In this document: positions 7,323 to 7,895 of the stretch, one piece after another | Numbering within the stretch: position 1 is the first letter of the stretch | Layout: each line of letters starts with the position of its first letter | Assembly: GCA_003218935.1 (NCBI GenBank) | Contig: QHPA01000099.1 | Span: 1 to 7,895, forward strand | Origin: Verrucomicrobiota bacterium | GTDB taxonomy: Bacteria; Verrucomicrobiota; Verrucomicrobiia; Limisphaerales; AV2 | DNA: 7,895 nucleotides | Direction of reading: 5' to 3' | Notes under the pieces: generated by a model | The model's database searches: none | Seen by the model: only the letters and a program-made list of their open reading frames with translations | Told to the model about the DNA's origin: nothing | Program-made: the position numbers and the translations under genes

Positions 7323-7895
7323 TCTCAAATTCGCCTTTCGCCAACTGCTTAAGAACCCCGGCTTCACCGCCGTAGCCGTGCTCACACTCGCACTGGGTAT
7401 CGGGGCCAATACCGCCATCTTCAGCGTCGTCAACGCCGTGCTGCTTCGACCTCTGCCGTTCAAAGAGCCCGAGCGTCTCGTGACCGTTTGGGAGCGTAAT
7501 CCAAAACAAGGTTACGATCAGAACGTTGCCGCTCCTGCGAATTTCCTGGATTGGAAAGCCCAGAGCCAGTCGTTCGAGCAGTTGGCGATGTTCGGCGAAG
7601 CGCATGGCTATAGCGATTGGCAGAAATTTTTCAATTGAAGAAGAGACGCAGGGGCGTGACCACGTCGCGATCCTAAGTCATGGTCTTTGGCAAAGGCGAT
7701 TCGGTTCCGACAAGAATATTCTGGGGAAGACCATTTCACTCGATGGCAATTCGTACACGATCATCGGTGTAATGCCGGCGGGGTTTTCATATCCAGGCGG
7801 GACGGGAGCACTTCTCGGAGGCATGTTTTTCAATCCTACGCCTGAGTTGTGGCTGCCGTTGGCGCTCTCCGCGGAGATGCGACAAGCGCGGGGTT
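7315..7895 (+). pseudogene. MacB/FtsX-type duplicated permease (ADOP family), frameshifted, 3' end outside window
   Basis: The first 107 codons (stop TGA at 7636-7638) encode a canonical ADOP N-terminus: [17 protein letters not shown], helix 1 (about 18-41), then the start of the periplasmic core domain up to [14 protein letters not shown]. Family sequence resumes one frame over from about 7619 with [21 protein letters not shown], then LWQRRFGSDKNILGKTISLDG and an MPAGFSYPGG stretch, open to the window end. Aligned with permease 3 (FEAIAG at 86-91 to GRSF at 129-132), about 28 residues are missing at the junction, near 7612-7619. The missing piece covers the usual VSxxFFSVLxVxP strand. The simplest reading is a deletion of roughly 80-90 bases whose length is not a multiple of three. 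An assembly or sequencing error is possible. As read, only a 107-residue fragment would be made, with one membrane helix. Confidence 0.85.

Noticed and set aside
7624..7630. AAATTTT as a programmed frameshift site rescuing permease 4.
   Set aside because: It is out of phase for a -1 slip, the frame change needed is +1, the family sequence has already switched frame by 7619, and about 28 residues would still be missing.

Overview
The window (7,895 bases, high GC, all genes on the + strand) is a head-to-tail array of four paralogous membrane proteins of the MacB/FtsX-type ABC permease superfamily. They match the duplicated, roughly 800-residue form known as ADOP (acidobacterial duplicated orphan permease). 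In this form the MacB plan (one membrane helix, a large periplasmic core domain, three membrane helices) occurs twice in one polypeptide. ADOP paralogs are abundant in Acidobacteria and Verrucomicrobia. The N-terminal signature ([20 protein letters not shown]), together with short intergenic heptad and octad repeats, makes a soil or freshwater verrucomicrobium of the Pedosphaera type my best guess. An acidobacterium is the alternative. This assignment rests on recollection of the family, not on a search.

Layout. Bases 2-1966 hold the last 654 residues of permease 1, whose start lies before the window. A 37-base gap built from a GAATGAC heptad repeat leads to permease 2 (2004-4565, 853 aa, complete). 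The gap contains a 14-codon mini-ORF that overlaps the stop of gene 1 and the start of gene 2, each as ATGA. A 321-base non-coding stretch follows. It holds a terminator-like inverted repeat made of octads with a T-run, a small perfect hairpin, an A-rich segment with direct repeats, and an ATGT-N5-ACAT dyad just before the next start. Permease 3 (4887-7322, 811 aa, complete) overlaps the start of permease 4 by 8 bases, and a GGAGG Shine-Dalgarno for gene 4 lies inside the end of gene 3. Permease 4 (7315 to the window end) is broken: its reading frame stops after 107 codons, and the family sequence resumes in another frame with about 28 residues missing.

How the genes relate. Spacing suggests two transcription units: genes 1-2, then genes 3-4 after the terminator-like element. 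No ATPase, membrane-fusion protein, outer-membrane channel or regulator is visible. Whether these permeases transport anything, signal, or borrow a distant ATPase cannot be decided from this window. I found no RNA gene, CRISPR array, insertion sequence or attachment site.
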